A DNA stretch of 64,000 nucleotides from Erythrobacter dokdonensis DSW-74 (GTDB lineage: Bacteria > Pseudomonadota > Alphaproteobacteria > Sphingomonadales > Sphingomonadaceae), in contig NZ_LZYB01000001.1 in the NCBI RefSeq assembly GCF_001677335.1, positions 186,001-250,000 on the forward strand, in the 5' to 3' direction. Made by a program: the position numbers and the translations under genes. How positions within the stretch are numbered: the stretch's first letter is position 1; the number at the start of each line of letters is the position of its first letter. Of the stretch, positions 37,333 through 46,056 are shown piece by piece. The notes below the pieces were generated by a model, which saw only the letters and a program-made list of their open reading frames with translations, had not been told where the DNA came from and ran no database searches.

Positions 37333-38652
37333 ATGACCACCGCTGCCGTCGATTCCGCCATCCTGTCCCGTCGTGCCTTGTTCCGGGGCAGCTCGCTGCT
37401 GGCCGCGGGGGCAGCGCTGTCCGGCTTGCCGTTCGGTCGCGCGTTGCTGGCGCATGATGTCTCCGAAAGCTGGCCCAATGTCGCGGCGATGGCCAACCGC
37501 TATGTGTCGGAGCGCAAGGTCGCCAACATGTTCCTGACCTTTGGCTGGGGCACGCAGGAAGACCACGCCCACACCGTTGGCGGCGGCACGCTGTCGCTGG
37601 CCAAGCCCGCGCCGGTGGACGAGAATTCGCTGTTCCGCATTTATTCGATGTCCAAGCCGATCACCGGCATGGCGACGATGATCCTGATCGACGAAGGCAA
37701 GCTCGGCCTCGACCAGCCGCTTCACGACATTCTGCCCGCCTTCCGCGACATGCGCGTGCTGGTCGATCCCGAAGGTCCGCTAGAAGATACCGTCCCCGCC
37801 GATCGTCCGATCACGATCCGCCAACTGCTCACGCATACGGCTGGGCTTGGCTACCAGATCATCAGCAAGGGTCCGCTGCTCGCCGCCTATAACGAGAATG
37901 GCCTTGTCGGCGGGCGGGTCAGCCGGATGCCGATCCCCGGTTTCCCGCCGGTCACGCCCGCGCCAGGGCTGGAGGCCTGGGCAGATCGCCTTGCCGGACT
38001 GCCGCTGATGTACCAGCCTGCCACCAAGTGGAGCTATTCGTGCAGCATCGACCTGCTTGGCCGGGTGATCGAGGTGGCGAGCGGCATGGAGTTTGAGGCC
38101 TTCCTGAAGCAGCGCATCTTCGAGCCTTGCGGCATGAACAGCACCTGGATGCAGGTACCGCAGAGCGAAGCCTATCGCCTTACCGACAATTACGGCATCG
38201 TAGCCGGCAATGCCTTCCCGCTCGATCCGGGCGTGAACTCGATCTATCTCGACCCGCCCGAAGTGCCGGCGGGAGGCGGGGGACTGGTGTCGAGCCCCAA
38301 GGATTACGACCGCTTCCTGCGCATGCTGCTGGGCTATGGCAAGATCGACGGCGTGCGGGTGATGAGCGAGGAGGCGGTGCGCGTCGGTACCTCCAATCTG
38401 CTTCCCGCGAGCGTGGATACAACCGGTAGCTGGATGGAGGGCCAAGGCCATGGCGCGGGCGGGCGCTCGGTCGACCAGACCTTCGGCTGGGGCGGGGCGG
38501 CGGGCACGCTCGCCGCGGTCGATTACGGGCTGAAGTTGCGTTCGACCCTGTTCACCCAGTACATGCCTGCAGAAGCCTATCCCGTGCGCGACGAATTTCT
38601 CGCCGCGCTGGAGAAGGATATTGCCGCAATGCGGGCAAAGCAGGCGGCGTGA
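37333..38652 (+). CDS. Serine hydrolase, class C beta-lactamase/esterase family
   Basis: 439-residue enzyme of the AmpC/EstB fold. A Tat-like leader (SRRALFRGSSLLAAGAALS) suggests export in folded form. The nucleophile and Lys are in IYSMSKPITG (SxxK), the Tyr in KWSYSCSIDLLG, and a third motif FGWGGAAGT replaces KTG, as in esterase-type members. Whether it cleaves esters, beta-lactams or peptides is open. Its stop overlaps the nudC start. Confidence 0.87.
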   Translation: MTTAAVDSAILSRRALFRGSSLLAAGAALSGLPFGRALLAHDVSESWPNVAAMANRYVSERKVANMFLTFGWGTQEDHAHTVGGGTLSLAKPAPVDENSLFRIYSMSKPITGMATMILIDEGKLGLDQPLHDILPAFRDMRVLVDPEGPLEDTVPADRPITIRQLLTHTAGLGYQIISKGPLLAAYNENGLVGGRVSRMPIPGFPPVTPAPGLEAWADRLAGLPLMYQPATKWSYSCSIDLLGRVIEVASGMEFEAFLKQRIFEPCGMNSTWMQVPQSEAYRLTDNYGIVAGNAFPLDPGVNSIYLDPPEVPAGGGGLVSSPKDYDRFLRMLLGYGKIDGVRVMSEEAVRVGTSNLLPASVDTTGSWMEGQGHGAGGRSVDQTFGWGGAAGTLAAVDYGLKLRSTLFTQYMPAEAYPVRDEFLAALEKDIAAMRAKQAA

Positions 38653-39542
38653 TGGACTTGCCCGCCAACGCGCCCTTGCCAATGGCCTTTGCCGGATCGC
38701 CGATCGACCGGGCCGATAATATCCGCGTCGATCCGGCGGCGCTCGGCAACCTGATGAACTGGCGCGCGCGGGTATTGAACCTCGATGGGCTGCTGCCCGA
38801 ATTCGACGATGATGGCCGCCTCTTGTGGCACACCATCGCCGATGTGGGCGAGGATACCGAGCTGGTGTTCCTCGGCATGATGGATGACCGCGCGCATTTC
38901 GCGCCGGTCCCGGCTGAGGGCTCGACCAGCCCGGCGATGCCGCGAGCGTGGCAGGCGATGCAGATGCTCCAGCCGGAGGATCTGGCGATCTATGGCGGGG
39001 CGAGGAGCCTGGTCGATTGGCACGCCCGCCACCGGTTCTGCGCCAATTGCGGCGCGCCGACCAAGCCTGCCAAGGGCGGCTGGCAGAGGAATTGCGATGC
39101 TTGCGGCGCGCAGCATTTCCCGCGTACCGATCCGGTCACGATCATGCTGGTGGAACATGAGGACCGCCTGCTCCTCGGTCGCCAGCCGCGTTTTCCGCCG
39201 CGCATGTATTCCGCGCTTGCTGGTTTCGTCGAACCGGGCGAGACGATCGAGGAAGCGGTCGCGCGCGAAATCCACGAGGAGGCAGGCGTGCGCGTGCGCG
39301 ACGTGCGCTACATCGTCAGCCAGCCCTGGCCGTTCCCCAGCCAGCTGATGATCGGCTGCACTTCTGTGGCCGACGATCCGGAACTGACCATCGACCGCAC
39401 CGAGCTCGACGATGCGCGCTGGTTCACCCGCGCCGAACTGGAGGATGCCCGCGCCGCCGGGCCGCAGGGCAATGACCAGCTGATCTTCCCGCAGCAATTC
39501 GCCATCGCCCATCACCTGATCGCATGGTGGCTCGACCGGTGA
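38652..39542 (+). CDS. nudC: NAD(+) diphosphatase (NudC)
   Basis: Hydrolyses NAD(H), and decaps NAD-capped RNA in E. coli. 296 residues. Zinc ribbon CANCGAPTKPAKGGWQRNCD followed by ACGAQHFPRTDPV, then Nudix box GFVEPGETIEEAVAREIHEE. The SQPWPFPSQLMIG motif distinguishes NudC from other Nudix enzymes. The ATG at 38652 is chosen; a GTG three bases upstream is possible. Coupled on both sides. Confidence 0.94.
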   Translation: MDLPANAPLPMAFAGSPIDRADNIRVDPAALGNLMNWRARVLNLDGLLPEFDDDGRLLWHTIADVGEDTELVFLGMMDDRAHFAPVPAEGSTSPAMPRAWQAMQMLQPEDLAIYGGARSLVDWHARHRFCANCGAPTKPAKGGWQRNCDACGAQHFPRTDPVTIMLVEHEDRLLLGRQPRFPPRMYSALAGFVEPGETIEEAVAREIHEEAGVRVRDVRYIVSQPWPFPSQLMIGCTSVADDPELTIDRTELDDARWFTRAELEDARAAGPQGNDQLIFPQQFAIAHHLIAWWLDR

Positions 39543-40231
39543 GCGCACAACTGCCCCAGCGTCTGACAATCGACATCTGGTCCGATGTGATGTGCCCTTG
39601 GTGCCTGATCGGCTACGGGCAGCTGACCAAGGCGCTAGGGGAACTGGAAGGCGAGATAGCGGCGCAGATCCGCTGGCGGCCGTTCGAATTGAACCCGGAC
39701 ATGCCGGCGCAAGGCGAGGAGCAGGAAGCGCATCTGCAACGCAAATATCGCCGCTCCGCCGAGGCGGGTGCTGCGATCCGCGGGCAGATGAAGGCGATTG
39801 CTGAAGGCGCTGGCGTGTCGCTCGCTTATGAAGGGGAGGGCGAGGCGCCGCCCGCGATGATGTGGAACACCCGCGATTGCCACAAGCTGTTGGCCTTCGC
39901 GCTGGAAGAGGCCGGGCCGCAGGTGCAGACGCAACTGAAGCTCGCGCTTTTCCGGGCACATTTCAACGAGCGCAAGCCCTTGAGGAATCGCGCCGTGCTG
40001 CTCGATATCGCAGCGAGCGTCGGCCTCCACCGCGAGGCTGCCAAGGCGGCGCTCGACGATGCGGCGCTCGAAGCCCGCGTCATCGCCGAGGAGCAGCAGG
40101 CGTGGGACATGAACATCTCCGGCGTTCCGGCGATGATTGTGGAAGGCAAGTTCCTGATCCCCGGCGCGCAGGCCCCCGAAGTTTATGTCAATGCATTGCG
40201 GCGCGTCGCACAGAAAAGCCGGGAAGCCTGA
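39539..40231 (+). CDS. DsbA-family FrnE-like oxidoreductase
   Basis: 230-residue thioredoxin-fold protein without a signal peptide, so probably cytoplasmic. Active site CPWC in WSDVMCPWCLIGYGQL; helical insert in the middle; cis-Pro loop ISGVPAMIVEGKFLIPGAQA. The GTG start at 39539 overlaps the nudC stop by four bases; an ATG 15 bases earlier is a possible alternative. FrnE-type proteins are linked to polyketide work and oxidative stress, but no such context is seen. Confidence 0.87.
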   Translation: MSAQLPQRLTIDIWSDVMCPWCLIGYGQLTKALGELEGEIAAQIRWRPFELNPDMPAQGEEQEAHLQRKYRRSAEAGAAIRGQMKAIAEGAGVSLAYEGEGEAPPAMMWNTRDCHKLLAFALEEAGPQVQTQLKLALFRAHFNERKPLRNRAVLLDIAASVGLHREAAKAALDDAALEARVIAEEQQAWDMNISGVPAMIVEGKFLIPGAQAPEVYVNALRRVAQKSREA

Positions 40232-40246
40232 CAGGGCTCCCCGGCT
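40217..40246 (+). terminator. Hairpin terminator at the end of the FrnE-like gene
   Basis: AGCCGGGAAGCC (40217-40228) can pair with GGGCTCCCCGGCT (40234-40246), leaving one bulge and a 5-base loop that contains the stop codon. The following bases are CTTCC. It would serve both the plus-strand unit and the convergent TonB receptor gene. Confidence 0.5.
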
Positions 40247-40273
40247 CTTCCGGAACAGCGCTGGAGGGCGTTC

Positions 40274-43200
40274 CTACATCGTCCAGCGCAATCCGAGGAA
40301 GAACGAGCGCCCGATCGGGCTGGCGGGATAGGCCCGCTCGGTGATGAAGGGCTTCACGTCCGACAGGTTGTTGATCCCGCCGAACACTTCCAGGCCCATG
40401 TCGGTGAAGGTGTAGGATGCGCCGATATTGTGCATCCAGGTCTCGCCGACCAGACCTGCGGGACCGAACTGGGCATCGATAGTCTCGATCTCCACACCGC
40501 GCAGGGCCATCCCGTCGAGATAGGTGACAGTGTAGTTGAGATTGAAATCGCCATACCCATAGGTCGCAGTCGCACGGCCCGACCATTCGGGGCGCTGGAT
40601 TTCGCCCAGTTCGGGATCGATGCGGGTGAGATCGGTCGGATCGAAGAAGAAGTCGATCTTGTCGGTCCAGGATGCCGTCGCCGAAAGGCCGACACGGTGT
40701 TCGCCGATCATGGTGTTGTAGGACACCGAGGTATCGATCCCCGCCGTCTCGATCCGCACGAAGTTGATCGTGGTCAGGTTGAGCGAGGTGAAGCCGAGGA
40801 ACTGCGCGGAAGCAGCATCGCGGTTGCGGGTGAAGCTGTTGCAGAAATCGTTGGGGAAGGTCGAGCTATCGTAGCAGTTATCGACCACGTCCTGGGCCGC
40901 AATGGTGCTGATCGCGTCATCGATGCGGATATTGTAGTAATCCGCCGTGATCGCCAGCCCCGGAATGAAGCGCGGCTGCAGCACCATGCCCACGGTGTAG
41001 GTATCCGCGGTTTCCTCGCGCAGGTCGGGATTGCCGGCGATGGTCCCGGCAAAACGCGCACTGAGCGGGTCCGAGAAGCCTTCGGGAATGCCGTCCGCCC
41101 GGCAGTTTGCGATGCGGTTGGTGACGTTTGGATCGCCGGCTGCGCTCAGCCGGTCGATCTCGGTCTGGTCGCAGGGGTCGAAGGGCCGGAAGAAGGCGGC
41201 CTGCGGCGGGGCGAAGAGTTCCGAGATGTTCGGTGCCCGCACCGCGCGCGAATAGGTGCCGCGGATGCGCAGGTCCTCGATCGGAGCCCAGAAACCGTTG
41301 ATCGCGTAGGTGAACACGCTGCCGACCGTGCTGTAGTCCGAGAAACGTCCGGCGAGTTCCAGTCGCAGTTCCTCGACGAAGGGCACACCCTCGACCAGCG
41401 TGGTGCCGAGTTCGCCGAAGATGTCGACCACGTCGTAGCTGCCGCCCGAATTCTGGAAGAACCCGTCGGGCGGGGTGGCGAGCGATGTCTGCGAGAAGCC
41501 GTTGCCATCAAAGCCCGGCGCATCGCCGACGAACTGGCCCGCCGTCCCGTCGACAGTGGTCACCGGCAGGATGCCGCGCACCAGCGGATCGAAGAAGGAA
41601 TTGCTCTTTTCCTTGCGGTACTCGGCACCCAGCGCGAACTGGATGCTGTCATAGGGCAGGTTGAAGAAGGCCGAGGTATCGCCGCTGACAAGCCCGTGGA
41701 TTTCGAACAGCTCGGTGCGGAAGGTGTTGGTGGTGGTGACCGTGATGAAGTCCACCGCCTCCTGGCTGATCGAGCCGACACCGAACAGGTTGGCAGGCGC
41801 GCACTGGCCCTGTCCCGGCACGAAGGTGAGATAGCCGAACTCGCCGGTCGGGATGCCGAAGGGAGTCGAGGGCGAGCGCGTGGTCGGGTCAAGCTCGCTG
41901 CGGCACACCGGATTGCCCTGTGCATCCGAGGTCACGTCGATTGCCGCAAGGAAGCGGTCGTAGAGCACGTTGTTGCGGTTGATCGACTTGAGGTCGTAAC
42001 GGCCCCAGTTGGCCGAAATGTCGAAGGTGATCTCGTCCGTCAGATCGCCCTTGAACCCGCCGACGAAACGGAATGTTTCGGAGATGTTGGTGTCGATATT
42101 GGGGCCGAGATCGGTCGGGTCGCGGGTGATGAACAGGCCGCCTGCGGCATCGGAAATCGGCCGCAGCACGTCCGGGATGAAGGGGTTGTCGGGCGCAATG
42201 GTCAAGAGGTCGTAGAACGAGTTCTGGTTGGTCCCGAAGGTGGTTTCCTGGCGGAAATACTTACCCTCGAAATAGGCGTTCACCTTGTCGCTGAGATCGT
42301 AGTCGGCCAGCAGGTTGAAGCCGAAACGCTCCGTCTTCGGGATCAGGAAGCCGTTGTTGTCGAAGATGACCGCATCGCCGCCGAAGGAATTGAAGTTGCT
42401 GGCAATCAGGCCGTCATCGTCAATCACCTCGATGCCGCTGCCGGTGGCGATGTAGCAGCCGCCCAGCGCGCCGAAGCCGGCGTAGTCGAACAGGCCGTTG
42501 AAGCCGGTGAAGCTCTCGGTGCAGTCGCTGACGCCGTCGCCGTCGATGTCCGAGTTGGGATCGGCGAAGTCGGCCGGGATGATGACCCCGCCTGCCGATG
42601 TGATGTTGAACTGGTATTGCGAGCCGATGGCGCGGGTCGGCGCGGCGAGTGCGCGGTCGATAAGCGCCTGTTCTGCCGCAGTTGGCGCGGTGCCCGCCGG
42701 GAAGATCTGGTTATAGCGCGAACTGCCCGGGGTCGGGATTACGAAACCATAGGGAAAGCGGCCATTGGCGAGGCTGAAGAAATTGCTGAAATTGGGCGTG
42801 TTCGTGCCCAGATCGCCGCGCTGGAAGCGCAGGTCAGGGTTCGGCCCGTTGGTTGCGATATTGCCGTCGCGGAACTGTCTGCGGTCGCCAAAGCGGATGC
42901 CCTTGTCATAGGCATAGTCGCCCACGAGGGTAATATTGCCGCGCCCGTCGGCGAAGTTCTTGCCGAACTTGACATAGGCATCAAGGTTTTCGCCGTCACC
43001 ATTGTCGGAGATCCCGCCGGTCAGGCCGACTTCAAGCCCGTCGAATTCACGGTCCAGGATAAAGTTGACGACGCCCGTCACGGCGTCGGCGCCATAGACT
43101 GCCGAGGCGCCGCCGGTGAGAACTTCGACCTCCTTGATCAATGCCGAGGGAATCGAGTTGATATCGACCACGGAGGTTTCGGCAACGCCCGCCACATGGC

Positions 43201-43630
43201 GGCGGCCGTTGACCAGTACCAGCGTGCGTTCCGCGCCCAGTGCGCGCAGGTTGAGGGTAGCCGCGCCGACCGCAGCGCCCGATCCTACTTCGCCGGGCGC
43301 AACCGACTGGGCCGAGCTGACCGAGGCCGAAAGTGCCGGGATAGTGCGCAATGCATCGGCCACTTCCTGCTCGCCGCGGAAACTCTCGGCGGTGATGCTG
43401 ACCACCGGGGAAGGCGAATCGAGGTTGGAATCGCGACGAAGGCGAGAACCGGTGACAACAATCGCCTCGTCGGGAGCATCGGCGGCCGCTTCGGCTGCAG
43501 CATCCTCGGCCAGTATCTCGGCGGCAAGGTCTTCGGCAGCCATAACCGGCGCGGCCGCGGCAATTCCTGTAAGGAGCGTGGTGGAGAGGAGAGTGCGACG
43601 GATCAGCGCGTTCTTGGAAATATTCATCAT
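40274..43630 (-). CDS. TonB-dependent outer membrane receptor
   Basis: About 1118-residue TonB-gated receptor. Signal peptide ending AAAPVMA, then the plug domain with the TonB-box-like EAIVVTGSRLRR, LRTIPALSASVSSAQSVAPG and ASAVYGADAVTGVVNFI. A 22-strand barrel ends FFLGLRWTM with an aromatic-rich last strand. The length is at the high end of the family because of long extracellular loops; one of them contains DIDGDGVSDC (around base 42540), a Ca-binding loop pattern. Start either ATG at 43630 or 43627. Substrate unknown; this subfamily is abundant in sphingomonads and often takes up carbohydrates or plant compounds. Confidence 0.93.
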   Translation of the reverse strand: MMNISKNALIRRTLLSTTLLTGIAAAAPVMAAEDLAAEILAEDAAAEAAADAPDEAIVVTGSRLRRDSNLDSPSPVVSITAESFRGEQEVADALRTIPALSASVSSAQSVAPGEVGSGAAVGAATLNLRALGAERTLVLVNGRRHVAGVAETSVVDINSIPSALIKEVEVLTGGASAVYGADAVTGVVNFILDREFDGLEVGLTGGISDNGDGENLDAYVKFGKNFADGRGNITLVGDYAYDKGIRFGDRRQFRDGNIATNGPNPDLRFQRGDLGTNTPNFSNFFSLANGRFPYGFVIPTPGSSRYNQIFPAGTAPTAAEQALIDRALAAPTRAIGSQYQFNITSAGGVIIPADFADPNSDIDGDGVSDCTESFTGFNGLFDYAGFGALGGCYIATGSGIEVIDDDGLIASNFNSFGGDAVIFDNNGFLIPKTERFGFNLLADYDLSDKVNAYFEGKYFRQETTFGTNQNSFYDLLTIAPDNPFIPDVLRPISDAAGGLFITRDPTDLGPNIDTNISETFRFVGGFKGDLTDEITFDISANWGRYDLKSINRNNVLYDRFLAAIDVTSDAQGNPVCRSELDPTTRSPSTPFGIPTGEFGYLTFVPGQGQCAPANLFGVGSISQEAVDFITVTTTNTFRTELFEIHGLVSGDTSAFFNLPYDSIQFALGAEYRKEKSNSFFDPLVRGILPVTTVDGTAGQFVGDAPGFDGNGFSQTSLATPPDGFFQNSGGSYDVVDIFGELGTTLVEGVPFVEELRLELAGRFSDYSTVGSVFTYAINGFWAPIEDLRIRGTYSRAVRAPNISELFAPPQAAFFRPFDPCDQTEIDRLSAAGDPNVTNRIANCRADGIPEGFSDPLSARFAGTIAGNPDLREETADTYTVGMVLQPRFIPGLAITADYYNIRIDDAISTIAAQDVVDNCYDSSTFPNDFCNSFTRNRDAASAQFLGFTSLNLTTINFVRIETAGIDTSVSYNTMIGEHRVGLSATASWTDKIDFFFDPTDLTRIDPELGEIQRPEWSGRATATYGYGDFNLNYTVTYLDGMALRGVEIETIDAQFGPAGLVGETWMHNIGASYTFTDMGLEVFGGINNLSDVKPFITERAYPASPIGRSFFLGLRWTM

Positions 43631-43939
43631 GGCCCCCGACAAATGGGTGATTGTTATCCTCCCCTCCATCGGCAGCCCGGTGTCATTATCCGCACAGGTT
43701 CAGCCAATTGCCTGCACGCTTCCCCCGCGTGCAACGCAATCGTCATACTGATGTGGGGATTCGTAATAAGTCGCTATGCGCTATTTGACTTATAAGACGT
43801 CGCGATATCGCTCTAACATGAAATATTGTTTCATTCAGAACGAAAAGCCATAGTTCCTATGGCCTTGTATCTACTGTAAGAGTATTTTTCGGCTATTCCG
43901 CCGCGGCTCGACGGTCATGCCATCCGCCAGGTTTGCCGG
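43631..43939. other. 309-base intergenic control region upstream of the TonB receptor
   Basis: No coding potential was seen. It is AT-rich for this genome. It holds an inverted repeat ATAAGTC-N14-GACTTAT (43766-43793), a palindrome CTTATAAG, and the minus-strand terminator at 43847-43863. The receptor promoter must lie in the 43640-43800 part, but I could not fix its boxes. Confidence 0.6.
43847..43863 (-). terminator. Intrinsic terminator downstream of the membrane protein gene
   Basis: GCCATAG-N3-CTATGGC is a perfect 7-base-pair stem; read on the minus strand it is followed by TTTTC. It ends the sterol desaturase/membrane protein unit before the TonB receptor promoter region. Confidence 0.6.
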
Positions 43940-44641
43940 TCAGCAGGCCTCCGGTCGCGTGCCGGTCGCCGGTTCCTGCTGCACGACATTTATCGCCGAT
44001 TCTTCGAGGGTGCCGACCAGCGCGGCCCGGAAGGTCCGTTTGAGCAGCCACGGCTCAAGCACGCGCCCGACGAGGTAGATAAGGAAAAACAGCCCCGCGA
44101 GCACATAGGCACGGGTGGGCGGGAACTTCTCCTTCACCTCGTCCTTCTTGCGATCCTTCTTCTTCGCCGGATCGTCAGGTTCGGGTGCGCCAAGGAACTT
44201 GTCGATCGGATGAAGCTCGCGCTTTGCCTTCGGCGTGTCCTTGTCCTTGTCCTTCTTCTCTACCGATTCGATCGCTTCTGGGCTCGCCTTTTCCCAGCCG
44301 TTGATGGTCACCATCAGTTGCGCAAAGCCGAGAAACAGCAAGGGCGCGAGGAAACACAGCAGCAGCGCCGTGCTCCTGACATGGAACAGCAGCCGGGACG
44401 TCCCGTCGCTGGCTTGCTCGACGCGAAGGGCACCGCTGGTGAAGGTGGCGAGTTTGTCCTGCGCGGCAGGATTGTGCTTGGAATAGTGCAGCGTGTCGCC
44501 TTCGACCGCATATGATGTTCCGGGGGTCTGGAACAGCGGGTCAAGCCGCTTGAACGCTTCTTCCGGCGTCAGCGGCTCGTCGATCCTGACCTCGCCCGAG
44601 GCGCGCCAGATCCGGTCGATATAGGGCAAGTTGATGTTCAT
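43940..44641 (-). CDS. Uncharacterised membrane protein
   Basis: 233 residues, not recognised. An N-terminal soluble domain (MNINLPYIDRIWRASGEVRI) resembles a small START/SRPBCC-like or PH-like domain, a guess. Two membrane segments, LLLCFLAPLLFLGFAQLMVT and YVLAGLFFLIYLVGRVL, are separated by a strongly charged Lys/Asp/Glu stretch (EKKDKDKDTPKAKRELHP). It follows the sterol desaturase gene by 31 bases and is probably co-transcribed. Confidence 0.7.
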   Translation of the reverse strand: MNINLPYIDRIWRASGEVRIDEPLTPEEAFKRLDPLFQTPGTSYAVEGDTLHYSKHNPAAQDKLATFTSGALRVEQASDGTSRLLFHVRSTALLLCFLAPLLFLGFAQLMVTINGWEKASPEAIESVEKKDKDKDTPKAKRELHPIDKFLGAPEPDDPAKKKDRKKDEVKEKFPPTRAYVLAGLFFLIYLVGRVLEPWLLKRTFRAALVGTLEESAINVVQQEPATGTRPEAC

Positions 44642-44672
44642 GCCCCGCGCTCGGTCCGGGAGGTAAAGGCGG

Positions 44673-45680
44673 TCATTCGGCCGGCTCGGCTTGCGGCGCG
44701 TGAGCCTCGGGTGCCTGCGACCGCCTGCGCAGCCACTCGCGGAAGGTCTTGTACCCCTCTCTGAAGGGGAAGACCATGGTTTCGGCGATGTCCATCCGGC
44801 GTCCGCCTTCCATGCCCAACAGTTCCGCCTCGCCGTCGACACAGGTTCCGAAAATGCGGTCCCAGATGATCCAGGTGCCGGAGTAATTGCTCCGCGTCGC
44901 CTCGTAATCGCGCGAGTGGTGAACGCTGTGATGCTCGGTGGTATTGAAGATGAACCTCCACCAGCGCGGCGTGTTGAAGCGCACGTTGATGTGCTGATAG
45001 GTGCCCACCGCCATGCCGATTGCGCCGGCGAGAAGGGCCGCGCGCGGCAGGAAGTCGAAGAAGCCGCCGATGCCCAGCCCGATCAGGAACAGCTCGACCG
45101 GATTGCCGACGGCACCCTTGTTGATGTTGAGCTGGGTGATGTAGTGGTGCGGGGCGTGGGTCAGCCACAGCGGGTACCAGTTGTGCATCCCGCGATGCAT
45201 CCAGTACTGGCCGAAATCGAACATCATCGAGATCAGGATCGCCTGCAACAGCAGCGGCAGGCCGGTGAACCAGGAGAACTTGTCCCAATCGAACGCGCCC
45301 CGGATCGCCTCGATCATGACATCATCGCCGATATAGGCGTTCATCATCCTGATCAGGGTATAGCCCATCCCGACATAGAAGACGTCGGTGGCGAATTCCT
45401 TCCAGGTCAGCTGCCAGCTGCGATAGCGCGGATTGACCCATTCGAGGCCGAGCAGAAACACCTTGAAACCGAGGCCGATCGCTATGCCGATCGAGGCCAG
45501 CGCCCATTCGTTGGGGGCATAATACCAGAACAGAATCAGGCCGAAGAGCACGGCCGGCTGGAAGTAGGTGAAAAAGAACTGCTTGATCGGGCCGCCTTCG
45601 ACCTTGCCGATGTTCTCCCATCCGACCGTGACGGGCGATTCAGCTCCGATGATCCGATTTCCAACCCTCACTCCGGACAT
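44673..45680 (-). CDS. Sterol desaturase/fatty acid hydroxylase family protein
   Basis: 335-residue di-iron membrane oxygenase. The eight-His signature is present as HRGMH, HAPHH and EHHSVHHSRD, and there are several hydrophobic helices (FQPAVLFGLILFWYY, LALASIGIAIGLGF). Substrate (fatty acyl, sterol or hopanoid, or a carotenoid-like lipid) is unknown. It is the first gene of a two-gene unit. Its upstream region contains a direct repeat of GGGTAG and lies next to the response regulator gene. Confidence 0.88.
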   Translation of the reverse strand: MSGVRVGNRIIGAESPVTVGWENIGKVEGGPIKQFFFTYFQPAVLFGLILFWYYAPNEWALASIGIAIGLGFKVFLLGLEWVNPRYRSWQLTWKEFATDVFYVGMGYTLIRMMNAYIGDDVMIEAIRGAFDWDKFSWFTGLPLLLQAILISMMFDFGQYWMHRGMHNWYPLWLTHAPHHYITQLNINKGAVGNPVELFLIGLGIGGFFDFLPRAALLAGAIGMAVGTYQHINVRFNTPRWWRFIFNTTEHHSVHHSRDYEATRSNYSGTWIIWDRIFGTCVDGEAELLGMEGGRRMDIAETMVFPFREGYKTFREWLRRRSQAPEAHAPQAEPAE

Positions 45681-46056
45681 TCGCGCACTCCAATCAAATG
45701 TTCACTTCTGCCGACCCACGCCTCCCCGGGTAGGGGCAATCGGGGTAGTGATCCCGGTTCTTATCGAATTTCCTTCAATCTCAGTCTGCTGTCTCAATCC
45801 TTGCCGCTATGTCCCCGTCCACTTTCCTGCCCGACCATTGCCCCGCCGGATTTGCTCGGGTCAATCGCCGAGACCGTCAAAAAAGCGTCAATTCATGTCC
45901 GGTCCGACAAATTGCGGCCTGTGCGGTACCGGGTTGCGCAGGCAGCGGATTACAGCGTCTTCACCACGGCGTTATCCTCGGCAAATGGGCTCAGTAAGTG
46001 GCCGAATGACGTAGTGGCATCCGCAGGTTTCACGCCGGCGCCAGCGTACCCGGTTT
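45681..46056. other. 376-base non-coding gap with a direct repeat
   Basis: No convincing gene was seen in six frames. On the plus strand GGGTAG occurs at 45728-45733 and again at 45743-45748, a 15-base period, with G-rich and ATC-containing sequence between. The repeat lies about 50-70 bases upstream of the sterol desaturase start and could be a site for the neighbouring LuxR-type response regulator. The gap also separates the end of the nitrogen operon from that gene. Confidence 0.5.

Noticed and set aside
40430..43795. Very long plus-strand open frame opposite the TonB receptor gene
   Set aside because: It is exactly antisense to a clear receptor gene; its composition (long runs of Gly, Arg, Asp and Val without any domain) is typical of a high-GC shadow frame.
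45681..46056. Possible gene in the 376-base gap after the response regulator
   Set aside because: Open frames on either strand overlap the flanking genes, lack ribosome sites and have no recognisable sequence features.
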